A program made the position numbers and the translations under genes. From Megascapheus bottae (lineage: Eukaryota > Chordata > Mammalia > Rodentia > Geomyidae), in contig JANJXV010000029.1 in assembly GCA_024803745.1 (NCBI GenBank), positions 22,620,001 through 22,684,000 of the forward strand: a DNA stretch of 64,000 nt. Reading direction: 5' to 3'. This document shows positions 31,980-41,081 of the stretch, piece by piece. The notes under the pieces are model-generated. The model did not search any database and was not told the origin of the DNA. It saw only the letters and a list, made by a program, of their open reading frames with translations. The first letter of the stretch is position 1. Every line of letters starts with the position of its first letter.

Positions 31980-32577
31980 TATCCTTCTTGATCTTCTTGT
32001 GTGTGAATGTTTAGAGACCTGCATAATTTATCATTTCTAGTTTATTTATCTGTTTAGTTTTTGTACCACCCAGTGTGTTTACTTTTACTTGCAGATTTAC
32101 AGGTTTACAGGTACCTATGTTTCTTTCAGTCTGTCTTACATAATGTAGCTTTGCCTTGTCTTTCCATTTCCTTACAAATGGTAAAATATTATTCTTTCTG
32201 ATGGATAGGTAGAATTCCATTGTACATAAAATAACATTTATTGAAATAAATTCCAGGAAATAGAAACAAAAACTTCTTTTCCTTTTTATTTTTGTATTTT
32301 CATTTCATTTTGTCTCCTTTGCTTGTTCATCTGTCTTTGGGAAACGGGTGGATGGGGGGGGCATTGAAATGGAGGGACAACAAATACTACAATGATACTT
32401 AGTAGATATTACATTGAAAATGAACTATACAGCTTTTGGGTATGGACAGAAAAGATAAATGGAAGAGAGAGAGGGAAGGGATGATATTGTTCAATGCTTT
32501 TATTTGACTTATATAACTTTAAGCCCTCTGCATAGCACCTTTACAATAATAAAATTTCAATTGAAAACAATAGAAAA
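31980..32577 (+). mobile_element. Old L1 3' end, probably 5'-inverted
   Basis: 31980-32235 reads antisense (TCTTTCCATTTCCTTACAAATGG, GAATTCCATTGTAC) and holds the end of ORF2 plus the start of the 3' UTR. 32330-32577 reads sense (G-rich tract, GGGAAGGGATGATATTG, TATAACTTTAAGCCC, ACAATAATAAAATT) and holds the end of the 3' UTR. Their order and opposite orientation fit a twin-primed insertion, but the join (32236-32330) is not resolved. Confidence 0.6.
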
Positions 32578-33512
32578 TATAACTTAAATTTATATGAAAT
32601 TATTCATAGGATGGGTATACAGGGTTCGAAAACCCTCAAAATGTATTTAGAATAACAGGGAAGGAGTTTGAATGGTCCATAAAGATAAAGATTTCTGTGA
32701 GAAACAGTGAGCGGGGTGAGAGTACACCATGCTCTGAGTATACAGTGAAAATGATGAGAGATGTCTAAGGAAGATTAAAAAAAAGAAAATGTCATTCACT
32801 TAAATTCAACGCCTAAAGATTTGCATTATTAGAATGTTCAGAGTTAAGTCTATTTCTTCAAACCTCTGGGTTTAGGGATTGGACCAGTCCTTGTATGTGG
32901 AAATCCAAGGTATCTCACAGGATTATGGATGTCATCTATACCGCACTGTCTTTTGACACAAGCATTCAGGATACTGCTATCATTATTTCTTTTCCTCCCA
33001 CAAGGCACTGAAATTATGAGCTACAGCACTTAAGGATCCCTTTAACACCGATATTTCATTTCTTTTTGTTCAGGTGAAATGGAAAAAAACCAAAGATATG
33101 ATTTCAGCATAGTGATACTTTGACATATCTGTCCATTTATCTTTTGCAATGTGCGCTATGTAAACATTTCGAACTTGAATGCACTGTACATGCATCATCC
33201 TTGATACTTGAGTTTCTTTCATGCTGAAGTAATTTCCCAATGTCATCTGATAATGGCTGAAAATTTGAAGGTTCATGCAATTTATGTTCATTTCAGGTAC
33301 TATTGTAAAACATTTAGAAACTATGACTCTCTAAATGTATGATCAAATGCTTTTAATGATAAAATGTTTACCATTCTTTTAGAAGTACATATATGTCTGT
33401 GAACAATCAAATTCAAATACAAATTATCCTTTTCTTAATAGGTTTGAATTCACCTCAGTCATAGTTCACTGGACTTAAGATAGAGTGAGAAAAAAGAAAC
33501 TGAAACACTTCT
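32578..33512. other. Unique DNA, no feature seen
   Basis: No recognised repeat. A 73-codon minus frame (33070-33291) has no motif. Confidence 0.55.
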
Positions 33513-33815
33513 TTTATTTTTCTTTTTATTTTATTTTCAGGATAATGTATAGAGGGGTTACAGTTACATTTGTCAGGTAATAGGTGTATTACTTCTCTCC
33601 ACTGATAGCCCTTCTCATGTTTTAGTCCCCATTTCCTTCCCCCCTACCCCTTCCCAAACATCTTATTTCCCCACTTCCCTTCCCTATTTCAAATAAACAA
33701 ATAAATGTACATACAATATACCAGGTAACAATGTCAGATACAGTAACAAGATGAGATTAACCATAAGGGCAAAAAAGAGAAGATAAATACTGTAGTACAT
33801 TAAGAACAAGAAAAG
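33513..33815 (-). mobile_element. L1 3' UTR (antisense)
   Basis: T-rich start, TTTCAGGATAATGTATAGAGGGG, CAGGTAATAGGTGTATTACTTC, C-rich tract, TTCAAATAAACAAATAAATG, TACCAGGTAACAATGTCAGATAC, ACATTAAGAACAAG. Confidence 0.9.
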
Positions 33816-33873
33816 TGATAGGAAAGACATGATCAAATTTTAAAAGGAGTGCTTTCCTTTAAATTAAATACAC

Positions 33874-34055
33874 CTATCAGGAACTAGAGGCTCAAGCCTG
33901 TAATCCTAGCTTAGCAGGAAGCAGAGATCTAGGATCACAGTTCCAATCTAGCCTGACCAAGCACATCCATGAGGCTCTTATCTCCAATTGATCAGCAAAA
34001 ATGCCAAAATGGAGATGTGGCTCAAGTGATAGACCATTAGCCTCGAGTGAAAAAT
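33874..34055 (+). mobile_element. B1-Geo SINE, 3'-shortened
   Basis: GAACTAGAGGCTCAAGCCTGTAATCCTAGC, CTCTTATCTCCAATTGATCAGC, GGAGATGTGGCTCAAGTG, ending at CCTCGAGTGAAAAATATG. The last part of the right monomer is absent. Confidence 0.85.
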
Positions 34056-34587
34056 ATGTTTGTACATGCAGGTGAATACATACCCATCCCCACAGAGTTT
34101 TATATTTTAAACTTTCCTTCTTTATTCCCCTTTATTTCCTCTTTATTTATTCCTCTATATTTCCTTCACTAACTCCTGTACTATCAAGTACCATGAACAT
34201 TCAGCAGTCACCATCGAGTGGAACTTATATCCTCCAGACTCCTAAATACTTTCAGGCAGCTGCTCAGCATCTAATGGATTAGTATCTATCTCCTCCATCA
34301 GTTCTCAGATTATATTTCATTTATGTATAATCATTCATCCATTTACCTAATCCCATAGCCGAAAATCTAAGCTAAAGCCTTGTTGTCAAGATAGTATCAT
34401 TTTGACCTGTAAATAGCAATTTTATTAAGGTTCTACTTAGTAGTTGTTTTCTTACTCATTCAACTAATTGCCAATGTCTGAGTTTTGCTTCAGAGAGCCT
34501 TTAAATGCATCTTTTATGTATCTTTAAATGTATCTTTTAATCCAAACCTCCTAATTGTTTGTGCATATTATTGAAATAGTGTCTTCC
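34056..34587. other. Unique DNA, no feature seen
   Basis: Pyrimidine-rich at 34110-34170, otherwise nothing seen. Confidence 0.55.
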
Positions 34588-34674
34588 TTTTTTTTTTTTT
34601 TTTAGTGCTGATGATCAAAGCTAGGGTCTCAAACAGGCTAGACCAGTTGTCTGCCACTGAGCCACATTCCTACC
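34588..34674 (-). mobile_element. ID monomer SINE
   Basis: Poly(T) (16 nt), GTGCTGATGATCAAAGC.AGGGTCTC, then GTCTGCCACTGAGCCACATTCC: an antisense ID element with its A-tail. Confidence 0.75.
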
Positions 34675-35236
34675 AAGTAACAGTATCTTCATTGTTATAC
34701 TTGATTCATTACCTACTGAGGGGTTTCTATAGGTTAGATTATCAATTAGATTGTCTTTATGGACATTACACTGTGAGAAGAGCCCCTGCATTTAACCTGC
34801 TAAAAGAGTTATTTTATTTTCAATATTATGACATTTGTGTCCAAATACCATATAGCTCTCAGTTTCTATGTGTATTATGCCTGGTTCTTTTATTAGATTT
34901 GATTCTATCCAGGATCCTTCTCAATCTCTTGTGAGTTTCTTGCAGATATGTTGGTTTTCATGTTGCAGGGGGTGATTCCAATGTGAACTCCTTCCTTAGT
35001 CTTCCCAATTTGGGATACTTAACTCATATTACCTGCCTCCATGACATCTCTCCTGCCATCTCTACTATCCATTTCCAAATAGAAAGTGAGTTGATCCATT
35101 TTTAAGTGTGTCTTATAGTGAGTTTTATTGCCATAGATGTAACACTGGGTAAAAATATAGGTCTTTATTGACTCTAATCACCTTCTATAGCATTAGCTCT
35201 TTGAGCAACACAGACCTGGTTCTTAAGTACCAAATT
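34675..35236. other. Unique DNA, no feature seen
   Basis: A 109-codon plus frame (34605-34934) begins inside the ID element and is leucine- and tyrosine-rich with no motif. Not called as a gene. Confidence 0.5.
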
Positions 35237-35445
35237 AGTATAAGAGCTGGATGACATGATCCTAGTTACTCAGGAGGGTGATATCTAAGGATGAGTTCAA
35301 AGCTATATCAGATGAGAAATTCTATGAGACCCTTCCCTCTAGTTGAACCCAGAAGTGGAATTGTGGAATTATGGCTCAAGTGGGAGAATGCTAACCTTGA
35401 GTGAAAAAGCTAAGGAACAGTCCCCACACAAAAGTTCATAAATGA
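35237..35445 (+). mobile_element. B1-Geo SINE, diverged
   Basis: GAGCTGGATGACATGATCCTAGTTACTCAGGAGG, TCTAAGGATGAGTTCAAAGC, ATTATGGCTCAAGTGGGAGAATGC. GTGGAATT is duplicated in the linker. Confidence 0.75.
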
Positions 35446-35499
35446 TAATAAGACGGCGAGACAAAGACAAAAGGGTGACCAGTGTAGCAGTGATATTTA

Positions 35500-35650
35500 T
35501 AAGGCAAGATGTTGGAAATGTACTTTACAACTTGGAAGGTTGTGGGGGGAGGGAAAGTGGGAGAAAAAATTGGGAAGGGATAACAATTATGAATGTAACT
35601 GTAACCCCTCTATACAACACCCTGAAAATAAAATGTCATTAAAGAAGAGT
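35500..35650 (+). mobile_element. L1 3' UTR terminal fragment
   Basis: GGGGGGAGGGAAAG, TTGGGAAGGGATAAC, GAATGTAACTGTAACCCC and CCTGAAAATAAAATG correspond to the last part of an older L1 3' UTR in sense. Confidence 0.65.
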
Positions 35651-37169
35651 CACAAAACAGATAAGAATATCAATAAAATTTCAGTTTATGAAGAAATCAT
35701 GAATGAATTAATGAATAAGTAGATGAATGAGTGAACTGGATGACATGTTTGTTTGTTTTTTTCTGTGCTTCAGCTTCCTTTGCTCATTCCCACATATGTG
35801 AAAGTGCCATCACCTTTGTCATGACGAGTATGGAGGTGATGTTATACTGTTGTATACTGGTGTGTGTGGGGGGGTGGGGAATCTACAAGTCCCCCAGTGA
35901 GAAGAGTCATCATCTCTGGGTTTAGTTGCAACAACTCTCTTATCTCCCAATAATTAATTTAAGAGAAAAATATTTTAAGTAAGTTTGAAAAATGCAATCA
36001 ATGATAGTGAGTTTGAGTAGTATAACCAATAATACTTGAGTGTGAACTAAAGCAATCTAAGGCAGGAGGATATTTAGTAATTCCAAAACATACAGATTCT
36101 GTCAAGACCCATAAATATGTCAAATTCTCCCCAAGGTATAGAGCTTGTGCTGCTGCATACATTAATTCAAATAAAACAGGCAGTTATACATGTCTGTAGT
36201 TTATTGTGCAAAAGCTTTCATCATCGGAATCCTGTCTTAGAATAGAATATTTTCAAATTTGTGTGGGTTAAGCTTCAATCAATGCCCTCCTGTCTACTAA
36301 TTGGCTTAGAAAACATTTTCTTTTAACTTTGGGAGATTTTCATGAGCAGTTAGGTCCTTTGCTAAATGTTAATGATCCTGAATCAAATCCGAGACATTTC
36401 ACCAAGTTGAATGATAGCCTCAACTTCATAAAATAATAACTGAATTTCTCAATAATTATAATTGTTTTTACATTCTATTCATGTGCCATTGTTAATTTCC
36501 CAAGAGAACTTTTATGTCTTCTAATTCAGATTTTATGAGGAAAAATCAGTTCTTAAGAGCAACAGTAGAACCCAACTTTTTCAGTACTATTTTAGCAAGA
36601 GAGAGAAAAAAGGAAATTTCAGATGATAATGGATCTGCTTTGCTACAATTACGTTTATCTTATGAAAGACAGAGGACGGAAGATAAAGTGTGAATTGATG
36701 ATGGTGTCCAGTGGTGAAAAATGCCCTTGAGTAGACTTGAACTTCTGTACAATTTTGCAGAGAGGACCAGAAGTCTTCCCAGTGAGATATTATCTCCTGT
36801 CATTCCGATGAGAAATGGAGCATCTGCTTCTGAAGATTTATTCTTTGAACAATTTTCCTGGGTTGATGATGATATGTTGGCCAAAAATATTTGACAATTG
36901 GCCTTTGTTTGCTTGGATCAGAAGCTTCTGAAGGCTCATGTATTCATATTCAAAGTGTGAATGCTTTTGCTCATCCACTGATCAGATTTCCCAATTTCCT
37001 TTGCAGAATGAAAGGATTTCATTCAGAAGCAACTTTGCAAGAAAACTCTGTAAAATATACATGTGGTTATTACTTATTGAACACACTGTTCTGAGTTCAA
37101 CACTCTGTCCCAGTTTCCATATACTTGTTATTTCAGTTTTCCTTGAACTTGAAAGTTAATTTCATAGTG
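35651..37169. other. Unique DNA, 1.5 kb repeat-poor
   Basis: No recognised repeat. Around 36660-37100 the composition is more even, with overlapping short frames on both strands (75 codons minus, 67 and 73 codons plus), none with a family signature. Splice-like TTTGCAG occurs at 36998-37004. It could be a conserved non-coding element. Confidence 0.5.
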
Positions 37170-37245
37170 CATGGTTGCAATTCATCCACTCAAAATATGT
37201 GTGCCAGGTATAATCCTGGAGATTAGAAGGAGATAAAGTTTTTTT
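37170..37245 (+). mobile_element. Possible L2-like relic
   Basis: TTCATCCACTCAAAATATGTGTGCCAGGTATAATCCTGGAGAT resembles the mammalian TTCATTCAACAAATATTTATTGAG...GTGCCAGGCACTG pattern. Short and weak. Confidence 0.35.
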
Positions 37246-38059
37246 AAAAATGAGACATAGTATACATATGAATTTTTCAATGATATGTCCACTAGCTGTA
37301 TGAAGACTTTTAATATTTAATTTTAAAAATTATAGTGCTCAAAAACCATCTATGTCTGTGACTATCAAATAGGACACAAATAAAGAGGTTTTTCATCATT
37401 TTCAGGTCTTTAATTTTTAAGAGATTAGCATAGATCAATATTTTGAATAGTATATATACTATATATTATATATTTGGAAAGCTATTCCATAATTAACCAT
37501 GTAAATAATGTATCCAAAATATCTTTTATAGATATTCTTCTTTGTGATAAGGGAAATACCTTCTACAATGAGCATGTAAAGTGTGTCAGTTTCTACAGTA
37601 GACAGAAGAACTTGTCCTCTTCCTCCAGTTTGTTAAAACACTGTACATTATTAGTCAAGTCAGTTACAGAATTGGTTTGGCAAGGTCAAGTAATCCTGTT
37701 AGGGTGTGCAGAAAAATCTATAGGATTTACTCACACAGAGATCTGCTTTTCTGAAGGAAGAGAAGATCAAAAATGCAAATACAGAAGACAAAGCTATGCT
37801 TAAGAAGTAGATGAGAGCATTGAATCTAGCATAGGACAAGCCAGATAGATTTTATTGAACAGATCACTTGTGTGTCTTCCAAAGGCATTGATTAGGTGAC
37901 ATTACAAGTGACCCCCATGTCATGCTTTTCCAGAAGCAAGATGAGTGACTTTGGGGTGTGTGAGATCATGGTTCAGATTAATGTGGTAATACCAGGGAGA
38001 TAACTGAATGCTTCTGTCATACTTGTAATTCAACTAATTACTTAATACTTCTAGATAAT
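37246..38059. other. Unique AT-rich DNA, no feature seen
   Basis: A 109-codon plus frame (37474-37803) shows no domain, signal peptide or family motif that I recognise. A TATATA-rich patch lies at 37450-37475. Confidence 0.5.
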
Positions 38060-38135
38060 GACTTCTCTCATATGCTCCTGACAACATACCTATATAGATT
38101 CATTACTTTAAAGTTTAAATGGGAAATTATATTGT
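38060..38135 (+). mobile_element. Possible MIR core remnant
   Basis: CTCATATGCTCCTGACAACATACCTATATAG and TTTAAATGGGAAATTA are placed as in the MIR core (CTCACAACAACCCTATGAGG...GATGAGGAAACTG). Weak. Confidence 0.35.
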
Positions 38136-38351
38136 TCTATGTCTGACCATTATCAAAAATGTTGGAAAAGTATAGGTTTATTAGCATACATAAGCCATTA
38201 AAACATAATGAAAGAATATGATATTTACTTAAGAGAGTTTTAATTTTTTCCCTTTTATGTATGAGTACAAAAGCATTTCCATCATTATTTCTATTATTTC
38301 AGCTTGAAACACCACATTGGCATTCTGCCAAGTTTACTGTGTTTTAATTTT

Positions 38352-38558
38352 CTTTTTTGTCAGTCCTGGCAAAAATGTTCTGAGGCTTGAACGCATGGCC
38401 TGAGCAGTGTCCTTGAGCTTTCTCAAGACTCTACCCCATACTTGAGCCATAGTACCACTACCTGCTTTTTCTATGTATGTGTTACCAATGAATCGAACCT
38501 GGGTCTTCATGCATTCGAGGCAAGCATTCTATCACTAGGCCAAACTCCCGGCCCCAGA
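38352..38558 (-). mobile_element. IDL-Geo SINE with target-site duplication
   Basis: Antisense dimer GTCAGTCCTGG...CAAACTCCCGGCCCC. The direct repeat GTTTTAATTTT is at 38341-38351 and 38559-38569. The Geo end carries an extra block of about 13 bp (CAAAAATGTTCTG) after CCTGG, so it is a private variant. Confidence 0.93.
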
Positions 38559-38666
38559 GTTTTAATTTTTGATTTCACTTGTTTACATGTGGGATTCGTG
38601 TAACCTCTCTTCTAACAAGGCAGGAGAAAACTGGTGGAAAGAGCAAACAGAAAAAAAAATGTGTAA

Positions 38667-38920
38667 GGCAGGGCACGGTGGCTCATGCCTGTAATCCTAG
38701 CTACTCTAGAGACTGAGATCTGAGGATCAAGGTTCAAAGCCAGCCCGGGAACTAAAAAGCTGTGAGACTCTTATTTCCAATTAATCACGAGAAAATGGGA
38801 AGTGGGGCTGTGGCTCAAGGATAGGGTGGTAGGCTTGAGCTGAAGCGCTCAGGGACAGCACCCAAGCCCAGAGTTCACACTTCAAGACTCTCCAAAACAA
38901 AACAAAACAAAAAAAAAAAG
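38667..38920 (+). mobile_element. B1-Geo SINE, well preserved
   Basis: GGGCACGGTGGCTCATGCCTGTAATCC, GAGATCTGAGGATC, TTATTTCCAATTAATCACGAG, GAGCTGAAGCGCTCAGGGACAG, then an (AAAAC)n/A tail. A head this close to consensus suggests a young copy. Confidence 0.95.
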
Positions 38921-39435
38921 TGCAGAAGCAGAGTTACTTTGGGGAATTTACAGGGGCATTGCCTTTAAGAAAGCCTCAAATGTAAAGGTTTAAATAAAAA
39001 GATATGGCTCGAAAAGTATTCAAAGACTATGGAAACTCCAGAAAAGCCCAGCTAAGAAGAATCTGAAAAAAGTTGGAAATATAAATTGTATTCATATAGA
39101 CAGATGTCAAATCTAATATTTTGTTATTTTCTAAATAAGTTTTGCCTGTGTCTAGCTAATTCAACCATGATTCTCCATCAGGAGAAATATATGGATTTTC
39201 TTTGCAATGTATTAAGTAAATTTGACTAAGTTCCACCTCCAGAAGGTTCTAACATTGTCATTGTTTGGGGTTGAAAGCACAGACTTCTTTATCTGCATCT
39301 TAAAGAAATCACAGGGATTCAGTCTTTGCTGAAATAAGTCACATCTGTGTTTGACTTATATTTTTCTTTTCTTCAATTCATATGAGTTCACTTATTCTTC
39401 TTATAGATTTGTAACAAAGCTTCAGTAATACTGCC
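38921..39435. other. Unique DNA, no feature seen
   Basis: No feature seen. Confidence 0.55.
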
Positions 39436-39447
39436 AAAATGCAATTC

Positions 39448-39619
39448 CAATAAAAAGGCTATGGAAAGTCTTTATCAAGTAGCAAATAGCTACTTTAGTA
39501 GCAGACTAAAGCTCCATCAGATTGGTTCACTAATGAAACACTAATGAAACTGACCTCCTGCTCCTTTGCACCTCCTAGCATCAAAAAGTCAACACCTTAT
39601 CTCTGGGATACATCTATAA
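39448..39619. other. Non-L1 segment inside an L1 target-site duplication
   Basis: These 172 bp lie between the left direct repeat AAAATGCAATTC (39436-39447) and the L1 3' end at 39620. They do not resemble the L1 3' half seen elsewhere in this window. They contain a small tandem repeat, ACTAATGAAAC x2 (39529-39550). They may be a distant L1 part joined by deletion, or a different RNA co-retroposed with L1. Confidence 0.5.
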
Positions 39620-39763
39620 GCTGCAAGATGAGGGGTGGGGGTGGGGGGAGGGAAATGGGGACCAAGATATGTGAAAGGGTATCAATGTATGGGAATTAAT
39701 GCACCATCTATCTGGCAAATATCATGTAAACCTTCTATTAATTACAATAAAACTATATGAAAA
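39620..39763 (+). mobile_element. L1 3' UTR terminal fragment
   Basis: CAAGATGAGGGGTGGGGG, the G-rich tract, GGAAATGGGGACCAAGA, GTATCAATGTATGGG, ATGCACCATCTATCTGGC, TATTAATTACAATAAAA and an A-tail. The direct repeat AAAATGCAATTC lies at 39764-39775 on its right side. Confidence 0.93.
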
Positions 39764-39775
39764 AAAATGCAATTC

Positions 39776-40300
39776 AATGGCTCAAGGCTTCTATGATGAA
39801 CCTTAAGATTCTTGCATAGAGAAATTAGTTACAAACTGCATACTACTTTGGGAACTCAAAAAGTCATTATTTCTGCAACTGCATAGGATCTTGTTTCTAG
39901 GAAGCAAAGAAGGCTAACACAGCCCCCCCCCCAAAAAAAGAGCACATTAAATAAATGCAAAGCTGTTCAGTAAATGCAAACCTGTTGAAAGCCTGAAGAC
40001 CAAACTCTGAAAGGCAGAGAAAACAAAGGACCTACTTATCAGGGGGCAGAAAAGTGAATGTGGCTACAGCATCCTGGCTGCTCTGTGGTGGATGCACTGG
40101 TGGCTCTGGACCTCTACAGTGGCTTCTCATTGAACTTTCTGTGTTCCCATTAGTGCCTGCACATCTGTTCTCTTCCTGGTTTACACTTTTGGAAGCCATT
40201 GATGATTCAGCCTGGGTCACTCCTATAACCCAGGCGACCATGGAATAAACAAAAGGGGAAATCTAGTGCTGGATAATTTACCGCTGAGGCTTTGATGGGC
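39776..40300. other. Unique DNA with a GC-richer block open on both strands
   Basis: A C10A7 run lies at 39923-39939. 40030-40250 is GC-richer and open on both strands (64 codons plus, 69 codons minus, each with an ATG), but neither translation has a family motif. It may be a fragment of an old retropseudogene or an exon-like segment. Confidence 0.45.
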
Positions 40301-40496
40301 TTTTTTTTTTTTTTCTGTGGGCCATAGGGCTTGAATTTGGCCTGGGCGCTGTCCCTGAGCTCTTCAGCTCAAGGCTACCACCCTACCATGGGGACTTGAT
40401 GGTGTCCCCGAGCTCTTCAGCTCAAGGCTATGCTCTAACCTTGAGCCAAGACCCACTTCTCATTTTCTAGAAGTTAATTGGAGATAAGAATCTCGG
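40301..40496 (-). mobile_element. B1-Geo SINE with internal duplication, head lost
   Basis: Antisense copy from poly(T) to GGAGATAAGAATCTCGGG. A 27-bp core (GTCCCTGAGCTCTTCAGCTC...) is present twice, at 40351-40377 and 40404-40430 (period 53), so part of the Geo monomer is tandemly duplicated. The 7SL head is missing. Confidence 0.92.
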
Positions 40497-40572
40497 GTCC
40501 CTTCCCCTAACAAATTTTGTGATCCCAATTGATATATGAAACTTTATTTTCAGTTTTGCAACAATTATCTTA

Positions 40573-40768
40573 TTTCTTTTGCTTTTGCTTTTGCTAGTCC
40601 TAAGGCCTGAACTCTGGACCTACACAGTCCCTGAGCTCTTTTTTGCTCAAGATTACCACTCAGTAGAGTGCTTGAGCCATAGTGCCACTTGAAGCTTTTT
40701 CTGTGACTTAATTGGAGACAAGAGCTTCCACAGCTAGGATTATAGCCATGAGCCACCAGATCATGGAT
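40573..40768 (-). mobile_element. B1-Geo SINE with internal deletions
   Basis: Tail (CTTTTG)n, GCTAGTCCTAAGGCCTGAAC, GCTTGAGCCATAGTGCCAC, GACTTAATTGGAGACAAGAGC, then TAGGATTATAGCCATGAGCCACC. Most of the central head is deleted. Confidence 0.88.
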
Positions 40769-41081
40769 CTTAGCCTCATTTTGACAATGTTTTTAATACT
40801 AAATGTGATTTGTACAATTGCATAACCATCCATACCTTCCAGATGAATAAGCCTAACTGCAATCGCATAAGGAGAAATTTCCTTCATGAAATTCTGGTTT
40901 CATGCTATACTCTGGGTTTTTGTAGACGGTCACGGTGTACAAGTTAGCTGACAGGTTTGGAAAATACTATCTCATGGACCACCTATTGCTTTCTATAAGA
41001 ATCCATACTTTCACTTTTTAAATTATACCATAAGAAATAATTATTAACTGTATATATGAATGTTAAAATGGCATTAGTGAT

